A stretch of 64,000 nt of DNA from Roseovarius sp. GTDB lineage: Bacteria > Pseudomonadota > Alphaproteobacteria > Rhodobacterales > Rhodobacteraceae. Location of the stretch: NCBI GenBank assembly GCA_029212365.1, contig JARGOC010000005.1, positions 62,001 through 126,000 on the forward strand, given 5' to 3'. The notes beneath the pieces are model-generated. The model saw only the letters and a program-made list of their open reading frames with translations. It made no database searches and was not told the origin of the DNA. This document shows positions 55,542 through 63,992 of this stretch, one piece after another. Each line of letters opens with the position of its first letter. Within the stretch, counting starts at the first letter, position 1. Both the position numbers and the translations under genes were made by a program.

Positions 55542-55570
55542 TTGCATATGTTCATCTTTTGTTCATATTT
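55542..55570 (+). promoter_or_regulatory. mmcB promoter with perfect SOS (LexA) box
   Basis: GTTCATCTTTTGTTC at 55550-55564 is an exact GTTC-N7-GTTC alphaproteobacterial LexA operator. It lies in the spacer between TTGCAT (55542-55547) and ATATTT (55565-55570), so bound LexA would block the promoter. The -10 element is only a few bases from the ATG at 55576, so the transcript may begin at or next to the start codon. Confidence 0.85.
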
Positions 55571-55575
55571 GTCAA

Positions 55576-56019
55576 ATGGACCAGATTGGTGATCAAACCT
55601 TGCAGCCGGGCCAGTTGTTGGCGCGTGGTGTGTGTCGGCACTTGCTGAGCTATGATTTTGTTTCAATTGAAGAATTCGTGCCAGAGCGTGGCCGGCGCGT
55701 CGATGTGATGGCCCTGGGCCCCAAGGGCGAGATTTGGGTGATCGAGTGCAAATCCTCGCGCGCTGATTTTATGTCAGACACCAAATGGGAGGGCTATCTG
55801 GAGTGGTGCGACCGTTATTTCTGGGCTGTGGACGAAAATTTTCCAACGGACTTACTGCCCGAAGGCACCGGCCTGATCATCGCTGACGCCTATGGTGGTG
55901 AAATCATCCGTATGGGGCCTGAGGCCAAGCTGGCAGCGGCGCGACGCGCTGTATTGGTGCGCAAAATTGCGCGTCATGCCGCGCGGCGATTACACAGCCT
56001 CAAGGATCCGCGTCTATGA
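55576..56019 (+). CDS. mmcB: MmcB family DNA repair protein
   Basis: A 147-residue nuclease-fold protein. The PD-(D/E)xK-like active-site pattern is visible: VDVMALGPKGEIWVIECKSSRADF. MmcB is an SOS-induced protein needed for mitomycin C resistance in Caulobacter. The perfect LexA box upstream supports this. Its ATG has no ribosome site and lies next to the -10 element, so it may be leaderless. It is convergent with a small minus-strand gene, overlapping it by 6 bp. Confidence 0.92.
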   Translation: MDQIGDQTLQPGQLLARGVCRHLLSYDFVSIEEFVPERGRRVDVMALGPKGEIWVIECKSSRADFMSDTKWEGYLEWCDRYFWAVDENFPTDLLPEGTGLIIADAYGGEIIRMGPEAKLAAARRAVLVRKIARHAARRLHSLKDPRL

Positions 56020-56202
56020 GTTGCGCGCATCGGCTGCTTTGGCAGCCGCCAGAATTTCCTCGGCAATGTCGCGGGCCTCTTCGGGTTCAAAATCCATAGG
56101 GATTTCAATTCCCTGACCTTCAATAAACAAGCGCACCATGCCTTGATCGGTGGGGCCAATTTGCAGGTTGGCTTCGATATCGCGTTCAGTGTTGATGCCC
56201 AT
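56014..56202 (-). CDS. Small conserved protein (DUF6324-like)
   Basis: A 62-residue acidic protein, MGINTERDIEANLQIG...MDFEPEEARDIAEEILAAA, with no membrane helix. It resembles the small DUF6324 family of Rhodobacteraceae as I recall it; this is unchecked. ATG 56202 is preferred over a start 18 codons upstream. Its 3' end overlaps the end of mmcB by 6 bp. Confidence 0.6.
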   Translation of the reverse strand: MGINTERDIEANLQIGPTDQGMVRLFIEGQGIEIPMDFEPEEARDIAEEILAAAKAADARNS

Positions 56203-56280
56203 GGGTGCCTCCGGATTTACCTGTAACGAGCTAGCGATTTCCAACTTGAAAGGCAAGGCGGCTTACGGTTGAGTGGAATC

Positions 56281-56772
56281 ATGCAAGAACCTGTTATCCG
56301 CCAATTCACCCCCAAAGACGCAGATTGGGTTGCCCGAGCGCATGGTGCACATTATCGGCAGAGCGAAGGGTTTGACGACACGTTTCAGCCACTGGTCGAA
56401 CGAATATTGCAGGATTTCATCTCTACACATGATCCGATGTGTGAATGCGGCTTGATAGCCGAAAGAGATGGTCGGAATCTTGGAAGCATCTTTTGTGTGA
56501 AACTTTCCGAGGAAACCGCGAAACTCAGACTGTTCTTTTTGGTGCCGCAGGCCAGAGGCATGGGATTGGGGCGCAGTTTACTGCAGCAATGTATGGGTTT
56601 AGCGCAGGATGTGGGGTATAAGAGTATGCAACTCTGGACGCACGAAAGCCACAAGGCGGCCTGTACGCTTTATCGCAAGACAGGTTGGAAAATGGTCCGC
56701 TCTACGCCGGTGCACTCGTTCGGATGCGCATTGGTTGAGCAAAACTGGCAGATCAATCTGGACGCAGCGTGA
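56281..56772 (+). CDS. GNAT family N-acetyltransferase
   Basis: A 163-residue acetyltransferase. The acetyl-CoA-binding motif LVPQARGMGLGRSLLQQC (Q/RxxGxG type) is near residue 85-103, followed by LWTHESHKAACTLYRKTGWKMV, the typical C-terminal motif. It transfers an acetyl group to an unknown amine. ATG 56281 is chosen over a TTG four codons upstream. Its base composition is somewhat AT-richer than neighbours. Confidence 0.85.
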   Translation: MQEPVIRQFTPKDADWVARAHGAHYRQSEGFDDTFQPLVERILQDFISTHDPMCECGLIAERDGRNLGSIFCVKLSEETAKLRLFFLVPQARGMGLGRSLLQQCMGLAQDVGYKSMQLWTHESHKAACTLYRKTGWKMVRSTPVHSFGCALVEQNWQINLDAA

Positions 56773-56880
56773 ATGCCGCCACGCAATCAGATGCGCTGTA
56801 TTTTTTTGGGCCGGAGTCGGTTTTGGGGGACAAAGCCCGTCCACGAAACAGTAAAGCGCAGAAAATTGCCCACAGGAGTC

Positions 56881-56907
56881 TTGCATTCATGTGCGGGTGG
56901 GGATAAT
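56881..56907 (+). promoter_or_regulatory. Promoter of tRNA-His
   Basis: TTGCAT at 56881-56886 and GATAAT at 56902-56907 are separated by 15 bases (17 if the overlapping TCTTGC is taken as -35). Transcription would begin a few bases before the mature 5' end at 56920. Confidence 0.5.
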
Positions 56908-56919
56908 TCAGCCGTCAGT

Positions 56920-56996
56920 GCCGCCTTAGCTCAGTTGGTTAGAGCGCTGGATTGTGGATCCAGAGGTCCCCCGTTCAAGCCGGGGAGGCGGTACCA
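56920..56996 (+). tRNA. tRNA-His (anticodon GTG)
   Basis: A 77-nt cloverleaf with encoded CCA. The acceptor strands GCCGCCT and AGGCGGT pair with a G-T at the first position, the D arm contains AGCTCAGTTGGTTAGAGC, the anticodon loop is ATTGTGGAT and the T arm CCCCGTTCAAGCCGGGG. Position 73 is A and position 72 is T, with no extra G-1 opposite C73. That is the derived alphaproteobacterial state, read by an unusual histidyl-tRNA synthetase. Confidence 0.97.
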
Positions 56997-57025
56997 TCCC
57001 CCAAGCATACGATTTGCCCAAAGGC

Positions 57026-57331
57026 TCAGTCGCTCAAACGTATGGTTTTGCGCAATGTCGCATCAGCGCGATCATAGATCAGGATTTGATCGTCACTGGT
57101 GACAATCGCGTACCAATCGCCACCTTGGGTAAACGCCGTGGCCGTGGCACCATCGGGCAGGGTGATCTTATCGGGCAACTCAGGTTGGAAGACGGCTGAG
57201 AACTTCGTGACAAACAGCACCACGATCACTATGAACCCAGCGATCATGGTGACAGCCAGAACTGTCACCAAAGCTCGCAGGTATTTCACAAGCGCCGGAT
57301 CGACCGGCTGAGGCTCAGGGATGTCAGACAT
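57026..57331 (-). CDS. Small membrane-anchored protein (DUF6476-like)
   Basis: A 101-residue protein with one N-terminal-half helix (ALVTVLAVTMIAGFIVIVVLFVT) and a C-terminal beta-rich segment (LPDGATATAFTQGGDWYAIVTSDDQILIYDR). It resembles the DUF6476 family of Rhodobacteraceae in my recollection, unchecked. Its ATG overlaps the 5' end of the divergent rluD gene. Confidence 0.7.
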   Translation of the reverse strand: MSDIPEPQPVDPALVKYLRALVTVLAVTMIAGFIVIVVLFVTKFSAVFQPELPDKITLPDGATATAFTQGGDWYAIVTSDDQILIYDRADATLRKTIRLSD

Positions 57332-58355
57332 GCAGGATGCGCCTTTGTCATTTCGGATCATGGCTGATCCGCCATCACGCCTTGATAAGGCGCTTTCGCG
57401 CGATGTGCCAGAGGCGGCAACACTGTCACGCACCCGCCTGGCCCGGCTGATCGGTGACGGGCAAGTGGCGGTAAACGGCATCATTGTGATCAACCCCAAG
57501 GCCCGCGTGGCCGAGGATGATCTGATTGAAGTTACTGTGCCAGAGGCCGCCGAGACCCATATCGGGCCTGAGAACATCCCACTGGATGTGGTGTTTGAAG
57601 ATGATGATCTGATTGTCGTCAATAAACCTGCGGGCATGGTGGTGCATCCGGCCCCCGGCACGCCGTCTGGCACATTGGTCAATGCTTTGCTGCATCACTG
57701 TGGCGCGTCGCTTTCTGGTGTTGGGGGCGCCAAACGCCCCGGCGTGGTGCATAGAATTGACAAAGATACCAGTGGCTTGCTTGTCTCGGCCAAGTCCGAC
57801 CGTGCTCATCAAGGGCTGGCTGCACAGTTTGAGGCGCACACGGTTGATCGCCAGTACCGCGCCGTTGTTTACGGGGTGCCGGACGGGAATGACCCGCGTT
57901 TGCGCGGCATCAAGGGCGCTGCGTTTGAGCCGGGCAATATCCTGCGTATCACCACGCAATTGGCGCGTCACAAGACAGATCGGCAAAAACAGGCGGTGCT
58001 GTTCAACGGCGGACGTCATGCCGTCACCCGCGCGCGTGTTATTGAAACATTTGGCACCCCCGCCACGGTGGCCCTGATGGAATGCTGGCTGGAAACCGGG
58101 CGCACCCACCAAATCAGGGTACATATGGCGCATACCGGGCATGGCCTGATCGGTGATCCTACCTATGGGGGGCGGCGCAAATTACCGGCAAAATCCCTGT
58201 CAGAACAAGCGCTTGCGCAGGTTTCCACCTTTTCGCGTCAAGCGCTGCATGCGGCCATTTTGGGCTTTGAACATCCGGTTTCCGGGGAATCGCACCGATT
58301 TGAGGCCCCTCTGCCAGAGGATATGACCAAACTGCTCGAAGCGCTGCGCAGCTGA
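57321..58355 (+). CDS. rluD: Ribosomal large subunit pseudouridine synthase RluD
   Basis: A 344-residue RluA/RluD-family pseudouridine synthase with an N-terminal S4 domain (RLDKALSRDVPEAATLSRTRLARLIGDGQVAVNGI) and a catalytic domain. The catalytic aspartate is in RPGVVHRIDKDTSGLLV; HQIRVHMAHTGHGLIGDPTYGG closes the fold. The start could be ATG 57321, 57330 or 57360; the S4 strand LSFRIMADPPSRLDKALS favours an early one. The coding start overlaps that of the divergent DUF6476-like gene. rluD upstream of rpoH is a conserved alphaproteobacterial order. Confidence 0.94.
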   Translation: MSDMQDAPLSFRIMADPPSRLDKALSRDVPEAATLSRTRLARLIGDGQVAVNGIIVINPKARVAEDDLIEVTVPEAAETHIGPENIPLDVVFEDDDLIVVNKPAGMVVHPAPGTPSGTLVNALLHHCGASLSGVGGAKRPGVVHRIDKDTSGLLVSAKSDRAHQGLAAQFEAHTVDRQYRAVVYGVPDGNDPRLRGIKGAAFEPGNILRITTQLARHKTDRQKQAVLFNGGRHAVTRARVIETFGTPATVALMECWLETGRTHQIRVHMAHTGHGLIGDPTYGGRRKLPAKSLSEQALAQVSTFSRQALHAAILGFEHPVSGESHRFEAPLPEDMTKLLEALRS

Positions 58356-58448
58356 AATGCTTTGCACGGTTGCGTGAGGACGTTGTCACAAGCCTCGTAA
58401 AGCGACGGAAGTGCGCGCATATCCCGTTTTACATTTTGAGCGTGAGGC

Positions 58449-58478
58449 CTTGAATGGCCGTTAGCGCTCACCTATATG
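58449..58478 (+). promoter_or_regulatory. rpoH promoter, matches sigma-70 and sigma-32 patterns
   Basis: TTGAAT (58450-58455), 17 bases, then TATATG (58473-58478) forms a good sigma-70 promoter. The same DNA reads CTTGAA, 16 bases, CCTATAT, which resembles the sigma-32 type (CTTGAA, CCCCATNT). A dual or autoregulated promoter for the heat-shock sigma gene is plausible. Confidence 0.55.
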
Positions 58479-58528
58479 GATGTTAAGGCCCTAAACATTG
58501 GGCGAAGACCCTAATCACTGGGAGGGAC

Positions 58529-59431
58529 ATGACGATGGGAAATTATAAAAATCTGCCAGCTCCGACTCCGGAGGGCGGTCTGAACCGATATATGCAGGAC
58601 ATCCGCAAATTCCCCCTGCTGGAGCCAGAAGAAGAATACATGCTGGCCAAACGTTGGGTGGAAAAGCAGGATTCCGACGCGGCACATAAGATGGTCACCA
58701 GCCACCTGCGTTTGGCTGCCAAAATTGCCATGGGGTATCGCGGGTATGGCCTGCCTCAGGCCGAAGTGATCTCGGAGGCCAACGTGGGCCTTATGCAGGC
58801 CGTCAAACGCTTTGACCCTGAAAAGGGCTTCCGTCTGGCCACCTATGCCATGTGGTGGATCCGCGCCAGCATTCAGGAATATGTCCTGCGCAGCTGGTCG
58901 ATGGTCAAGCTGGGAACAACCTCGGCGCAAAAGAAACTGTTCTTTAACCTGCGCAAGGCCAAAAATAAAATTGGTGCCTTGGAAGAGGGCGATATGCGCC
59001 CCGAAAACGTGAAAAAGATCGCCAGCCAATTGGGGGTGACCGAAAAAGAAGTGATCTCGATGAACCGCCGTATGTCGGGCGGGGATGCATCACTGAACGC
59101 CACGGTTGGCTCCGAGGGCGAAGGCACCATGCAATGGCAGGATTGGCTGGAAGACGAAGATGCTGATCAGGCTGGTGATTATGAGGCCCGAGACGAGTTG
59201 GAGGCGCGCCGCGAGCTGTTGGCCGAGGCGATGGATGTGCTGAATGAGCGGGAAAAAGACATCCTGACCCAGCGCCGCCTGTCTGATCAGACGATCACGC
59301 TGGAAGACCTGAGCGGGCAATATGACGTCAGCCGTGAACGTATCCGCCAAATCGAAGTACGCGCTTTTGAAAAGCTGCAAAAGCGGATGCGTGACCTTGC
59401 GCAGGAAAAAGGTATGCTCGCCTCTGCGTGA
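58529..59431 (+). CDS. rpoH: Heat-shock sigma factor RpoH (sigma-32, RpoHI type)
   Basis: A 300-residue sigma-32. The N-terminus GGLNRYMQDIRKFPLLEPEEEYMLAKRWVE, region 2 (GFRLATYAMWWIRASIQEYVLRSWSMVKLGTT) and the RpoH box QKKLFFNLRKAKNKIG are characteristic. It directs transcription of chaperone and protease genes. In Rhodobacterales a second rpoH normally exists; this one resembles RpoHI. It is preceded by a strong promoter. Confidence 0.95.
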   Translation: MTMGNYKNLPAPTPEGGLNRYMQDIRKFPLLEPEEEYMLAKRWVEKQDSDAAHKMVTSHLRLAAKIAMGYRGYGLPQAEVISEANVGLMQAVKRFDPEKGFRLATYAMWWIRASIQEYVLRSWSMVKLGTTSAQKKLFFNLRKAKNKIGALEEGDMRPENVKKIASQLGVTEKEVISMNRRMSGGDASLNATVGSEGEGTMQWQDWLEDEDADQAGDYEARDELEARRELLAEAMDVLNEREKDILTQRRLSDQTITLEDLSGQYDVSRERIRQIEVRAFEKLQKRMRDLAQEKGMLASA

Positions 59432-59579
59432 CGGCAACCAAAGCGTATCGCCTTGAACCTGAGAATGGCAAATGGCGATGCGCGCCACAACATAGGGCTA
59501 ATCCGGGTGTTTCGGGCAAACCCTCTGGATTAGGGTCTACGCGAAACGCTTTAATATTGACCCAAGACAAAGTAAGTTT

Positions 59580-59609
59580 CTTCCTACGCACAGGAAGGGG
59601 CCTTTTTTT
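59580..59609 (+). terminator. Possible rpoH terminator
   Basis: A short inverted repeat, CTTCCT-ACGCAC-AGGAAG, is followed by GGGGCC and seven T. The interposed GGGGCC makes it a weaker intrinsic terminator. The next gene's ATG is at its end. Confidence 0.45.
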
Positions 59610-60671
59610 ATGCCAGCCAATCACAAGAAGGCGACGTTCAACACAAAGGCGGGCCTTGCAGCATGTCTGATCCTTGTGCTTGTCGCCTGTAGCCCGCGGC
59701 CCTCGGCGCAGCGCGCCACACCGGCCCCCAACAGTACAATCGAGCCGGTGTTTGTAGCCACCGAACGAAAACTTGATCGAACCGGGCCAACCTTTGGAGA
59801 GCCGCGTAATGCCGACCTGCGGTATTTTCGCGCGGACATCTCGGTGCCTGCCAGCCACGCGCCAGGCCAGATTGAATGGCCCGAAGGCCCCGCCGATGCG
59901 GCGACTGATTTTGTTGTGGCTGAAACCCAAGTCTACAGCGACCAAAGCAGCTTTGCCCGTGCGGCACACCGCAGTGGCCCCGGCAAAGAAGTGCTGTTGT
60001 TCGTGCATGGGTACAATAACACGCTGTCGGAAGCGATGTACCGTCTTGCACAGATCCGGACGGATTTCAGGACCCCTGGCGCGGCTGTCTTGTACTCCTG
60101 GCCCTCAGCCGGTGATCCGCGCGGCTATATCTATGACCGCGATAGCGTGCTTTATGCCCGCGATGATTTGGAACGGTTGATGAAAAGCCTGACCGCAAAT
60201 CCCAATGACCGGATTGTGCTGCTGGCGCATTCCATGGGCTCGCAATTGGTAATGGAAGTGATGCGCCAGGCCGCGCTGAAAGGGGACAGGCGGTTGTTGT
60301 CGCGGATCAACTCTGTGGTGTTGATGTCGCCCGACATTGATCCTGATGTGTTTCGCACACAAGCTCTGGCGATTGGTGATTTGCCACAACCCTTTTTGAT
60401 CTTCGTGTCACAACAAGATCGCGCGCTGAACCTTGCTGGCTTTATTACGGGGCGTAAGCCGCGTTTGGGTGTGATTGACAGCCCCGATGTGGTGGAGGGG
60501 CTGGACGTAAAGGTGATCGACTTTACCGCCCTGAGCGATGGTGAGGGGTTGAACCACGCAGTGCCTGCCACATCACCGGCGGCGATCTCTGTGTTGCGCG
60601 GGATGATAGGTCAGGCCCAAACCGGGCAGCGGGCGTTTCAGGATTATATGGTGTTGACCCAACAACAGTGA
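59610..60671 (+). CDS. Alpha/beta hydrolase lipoprotein (DUF900 family)
   Basis: A 353-residue protein with a lipoprotein signal (GLAACLILVLVACSPRP). The mature part is an alpha/beta hydrolase of the DUF900 type: FVHGYNNTLSEAMYRLAQIRTDF, then the nucleophile elbow IVLLAHSMGSQLVMEVMRQAAL with serine in AHSMGS, and VLMSPDIDPDVFRTQA. A likely envelope-located esterase/lipase-like enzyme of unknown substrate. It starts right after the rpoH hairpin. Confidence 0.8.
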   Translation: MPANHKKATFNTKAGLAACLILVLVACSPRPSAQRATPAPNSTIEPVFVATERKLDRTGPTFGEPRNADLRYFRADISVPASHAPGQIEWPEGPADAATDFVVAETQVYSDQSSFARAAHRSGPGKEVLLFVHGYNNTLSEAMYRLAQIRTDFRTPGAAVLYSWPSAGDPRGYIYDRDSVLYARDDLERLMKSLTANPNDRIVLLAHSMGSQLVMEVMRQAALKGDRRLLSRINSVVLMSPDIDPDVFRTQALAIGDLPQPFLIFVSQQDRALNLAGFITGRKPRLGVIDSPDVVEGLDVKVIDFTALSDGEGLNHAVPATSPAAISVLRGMIGQAQTGQRAFQDYMVLTQQQ

Positions 60672-60729
60672 TCCCTTGTCGTGAAATCAATCTTGGGGCT
60701 ACACTGGCCCAAGTGTCAGGGAGGGAACC

Positions 60730-60999
60730 ATGGCAGGCGGATGGGCACGCGACGGCGCTGTAAGTGAGCAGATTGAAGCCTCTATAGAGGACGAATTGAA
60801 GCGGTTGAAAGCCCGACCTGCGCCTCAAGGTGAAAGCCTGACCCATTGCGCTGAATGCGAAGAAGAAATCCCCCAGGCCCGGCGCGAGGCCCTACCGGGT
60901 GTGAAATTGTGCATCGACTGCATGCAGGAACGAGACACCGCAAATCAGGCCCGTAGCGGGATCAACCGACGTGGATCAAAAGACAGTCAGTTGAAGTGA
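60730..60999 (+). CDS. DksA/TraR family C4-type zinc finger protein
   Basis: An 89-residue protein with a C4 zinc finger (HCAECEEEIPQARREALPGVKLCIDCMQE) preceded by a short helical part. Members bind RNA polymerase in the secondary channel and can modulate transcription. It is shorter than DksA (about 150 residues) and lacks the acidic coiled-coil tip, so an alternative role is possible. Confidence 0.85.
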   Translation: MAGGWARDGAVSEQIEASIEDELKRLKARPAPQGESLTHCAECEEEIPQARREALPGVKLCIDCMQERDTANQARSGINRRGSKDSQLK

Positions 61000-61158
61000 A
61001 ACTCAATGCGCTTTAGCCAGCACAATGTCCGTTCTGAGCCCTTATTGTCGGGGGCTGCGACAGACAGCGGTGGCGGCTCAACGCAATTGTATGTCGCACC
61101 ATATTGCGATCCCTCTCGGCGACACTAGAGTAACAGACACACTGAAGAGGATCGGCAA

Positions 61159-62094
61159 TTGGGCATTGGACACGATCACGTCGACGGACACAATCACGGG
61201 CCCGTGCTGTCTCACGATGCGCCTGAAGCAGAGCGCCGCTCTAAAGAGCGCGCAATCGCAATCGCGGCGCTATTGACCGGTGGCTTCATGGGCGCAGAGC
61301 TCGTGGGTGGCCTTGTTTCGGGCAGTCTCGCACTTATCGCAGATGCGGGGCACATGCTGATGGATTTTGCATCGCTCATCCTTGCTTGGCTCGCGTTTCG
61401 GGTTGCCCGCCGCCCCGCCGACATGAAACGCACATACGGATTTGACCGATTTTCCGTCCTTGCTGCTTTTGTAAACGGGCTCAGCCTCTTTGCTATTGCT
61501 GTCTGGATCATGGTTGAAGCCGTGAATCGTTTGCGTGATCCGCCCGAAGTTCTGGGAGGGCTCATGCTTTGGGTCGCTGGTGTTGGGCTTGTCGTAAATA
61601 TTGTCGTGTTCTGGGTTCTCTCAAGGGCTGAAGGTGACAACCTGAATGTCCGTGCTGCCGCACTTCATGTCATGGGGGATTTATTGGGATCGGTTGCTGC
61701 GATTATCGCGTCCGTAATCATCATGTGGACTGATTGGACCCCGATCGACCCTATTCTCTCTGTCTTTGTTGTGCTTCTCATTCTGCGCTCTGCATGGTCT
61801 GTTGTGCGTGAGAGTGGGCACATCCTGCTAGAGGGCGCGCCCCCCGGCTTTGACTCGCGCGCCATTGCCGATGATCTTTCAAAGACCGTAAGGGGTGTCG
61901 CACGCGCCCATCATCTCCATGCATGGTCAATCACGCAGGAAAGACCTATGGCCTCTCTTGAGATTGACCTTGAATCTGGCGCAGATCACGAAGAGGTCCT
62001 GCGCGCTGTCAAGAAACGCGTTCTGGAACTATCTGGCGTACGACACGTGAGCGTGGAAATTTCCGACCCAGATGCCACAAAAGTTCAAAGCTGA
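61159..62094 (+). CDS. Cation diffusion facilitator family transporter (CzcD-like)
   Basis: A 311-residue inner-membrane cation/proton antiporter for zinc, cobalt or cadmium. The N-terminal HDHVDGHNHG is a histidine-rich metal segment. Membrane helices contain LIADAGHMLMDFASL (HxxxD) and LHVMGDLLGSVAAII (the second HxxxD metal site), and a C-terminal cytoplasmic ferredoxin-like domain follows. The proposed start is TTG 61159 (GAAGAGGAT upstream), because it keeps the histidine segment. No metal-responsive regulator gene is adjacent. Confidence 0.92.
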   Translation: MGIGHDHVDGHNHGPVLSHDAPEAERRSKERAIAIAALLTGGFMGAELVGGLVSGSLALIADAGHMLMDFASLILAWLAFRVARRPADMKRTYGFDRFSVLAAFVNGLSLFAIAVWIMVEAVNRLRDPPEVLGGLMLWVAGVGLVVNIVVFWVLSRAEGDNLNVRAAALHVMGDLLGSVAAIIASVIIMWTDWTPIDPILSVFVVLLILRSAWSVVRESGHILLEGAPPGFDSRAIADDLSKTVRGVARAHHLHAWSITQERPMASLEIDLESGADHEEVLRAVKKRVLELSGVRHVSVEISDPDATKVQS

Positions 62095-62171
62095 CCCGCA
62101 GGTCCAAATCTGTAGCGGCAGCAAAGTCCCGCATAGAAGCCGCGAGGTCGTCTTGGGATGGGGAAAAGATT

Positions 62172-63992
62172 TCACCCCTCCATCGCTTCCAGTTGATCAA
62201 TGAACCCAGAAATCATGCTCAGGCCCTTATCCCAGAATTTGGGATCCGAGGCATCAAGGCCAAAGGGCGCAAGCAAGTCTTTGTGGTGCTTTGAACCGCC
62301 CGCCTTGAGCATATCAAAATACTTGTCTTGGAAGCCCTCGGGGTTTTCCTCGTAAACTGCATACAGCGCGTTCACCAACCCGTCGCCAAACGCATAGGCA
62401 TAGACATAAAACGGCGAATGCACGAAATGCGGGATGTAGGCCCAGAAGGTTTCATACCCTTCCGCAAAATCAAACGCAGGCCCAAGGCTTTCGGCCTGTA
62501 CGGACATCCACAGCGCGTTGATATCTTCGGGGGTCAATTCGCCCTCGCGGCGCGCGGCATGCAGTTTGCATTCAAAATCATAAAACGCAATCTGGCGCAC
62601 GACCGTGTTGATCATATCCTCAACTTTGCCCGCCAAAAGCACCTTGCGTTCGTGCTGGTCCTTGGCGCCGTCCAGCATCTTTTGGAACGTCAGCATTTCA
62701 CCAAAAACCGATGCGGTTTCGGCCAATGTCAGAGGGGTTGAGGCCAAAAGCTCGCCCTGATCTGCCGCCAGCACCTGATGCACGCCGTGGCCCAGCTCAT
62801 GGGCCAATGTCATCACATCACGCGGTTTGCCCAGATAGTTCAGCATCACATAAGGGTGCACATCCGTCACAGTTGGATGCGCAAAGGCACCGGGGGCTTT
62901 GCCCGGCTTTACGCCTGCATCAATCCAGCCGTCGCTAAAAAATGGCTTGGCCAGATCGCCCATCCGCGCATCAAACGCGGTGTAGGCCCCCATCACAATC
63001 TCTTCGGCTTGTGGCCAATCAACCACCTTGCTGTCTTCAATGGGCAGGGGCGCATTGCGGTCCCAGGTTTGCATCCGCTCCAACCCCAGCCATTTGCGCT
63101 TTAGCTCATAATAACGGTGGCTCAGCTTGGGATAGGCCGCCACAACCGCGTTGCGCAGCGCCTCGACCACCTCAGGCTCCACATGGTTGCTCAGGTGACG
63201 GCTGGTTTGGGCTGTGGGCATATCGCGCCAACGGTCGATAACTTCTTTTTCCTTGGCGGCGGTGTTGTGTACACGGCTGAAAATACGGATGTTTTCACCA
63301 AAAACGCGGGCCAACTCATGGCTGGCCGCTTCGCGTTTGGCACGGTCCTGTTCGGTCAGCAGGTTCAGCGTTGCCTCAATGCCCATTTCCTCGCCATCGA
63401 CCACAAACTCCAGCCCGGCGATGGTTTCGTCGAACAGGCGTTCCCAGGCATCACCCACAACGCCCATATCGTGCAGGAACTTCTCCAGCTCGTCGCTCAG
63501 TTGATGAGGCTTCATCGCGCGGATACGATCCAGCACAGGTTTATAGCGGGCAAGGGCGGCATTTTCGCCGTACATCGCCGTCAAAGCCGTTTCTTCCAGC
63601 CGGTTCAGCTCCAGCGTGAAAAACACCAGTGGCGTGGTGAAATTGGTGATCTTTTCCTGACAATCCGACAGGAATTTGGTGCGCCCGCCGTCAGTGGTCA
63701 GCTGATAATACCGCAGACCGGCAAAGGACATGATGCGCCCGGCGATCCCGCTGATTTTCTCGTCCCGTGTGATACACTCCAAAAGGCCTGCGGCATCCAG
63801 ATCCGCCAGCTTGCCCTCATAGTCCGCAGCAAATGCAGCACAGGCGTCCTCCAGCCATTTCAGATCACGGGCCAGTTCAGGTGCATCCTCGCCTGAATAC
63901 AGATCGCTCAGGTCCCATTCCGGCAGGTTGCCCAAACCCTCGCCACCCGAAGTGGCATTGGCGTCGCGTACAGGAAAGGGCAGGGGAAGCAT
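62172..63992 (-). CDS. pepF: Oligoendopeptidase F
   Basis: A 606-residue M3 zinc metallopeptidase that hydrolyses oligopeptides in the cytoplasm. The zinc motif VMTLAHELGHGVHQVLAADQG (HExxH plus downstream glutamate) and the FxYAYAFGDGLVNALY C-terminal segment are present. The start at 63992 is near the right edge of the window. It is convergent with the cation transporter gene. Confidence 0.95.
   Translation of the reverse strand: MLPLPFPVRDANATSGGEGLGNLPEWDLSDLYSGEDAPELARDLKWLEDACAAFAADYEGKLADLDAAGLLECITRDEKISGIAGRIMSFAGLRYYQLTTDGGRTKFLSDCQEKITNFTTPLVFFTLELNRLEETALTAMYGENAALARYKPVLDRIRAMKPHQLSDELEKFLHDMGVVGDAWERLFDETIAGLEFVVDGEEMGIEATLNLLTEQDRAKREAASHELARVFGENIRIFSRVHNTAAKEKEVIDRWRDMPTAQTSRHLSNHVEPEVVEALRNAVVAAYPKLSHRYYELKRKWLGLERMQTWDRNAPLPIEDSKVVDWPQAEEIVMGAYTAFDARMGDLAKPFFSDGWIDAGVKPGKAPGAFAHPTVTDVHPYVMLNYLGKPRDVMTLAHELGHGVHQVLAADQGELLASTPLTLAETASVFGEMLTFQKMLDGAKDQHERKVLLAGKVEDMINTVVRQIAFYDFECKLHAARREGELTPEDINALWMSVQAESLGPAFDFAEGYETFWAYIPHFVHSPFYVYAYAFGDGLVNALYAVYEENPEGFQDKYFDMLKAGGSKHHKDLLAPFGLDASDPKFWDKGLSMISGFIDQLEAMEG

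Noticed and set aside
62009..62200. Minus-strand frame of 63 codons across the cation-transporter end
   Set aside because: Most of it overlaps the ends of two well-supported genes and it has no start signal or recognised family.
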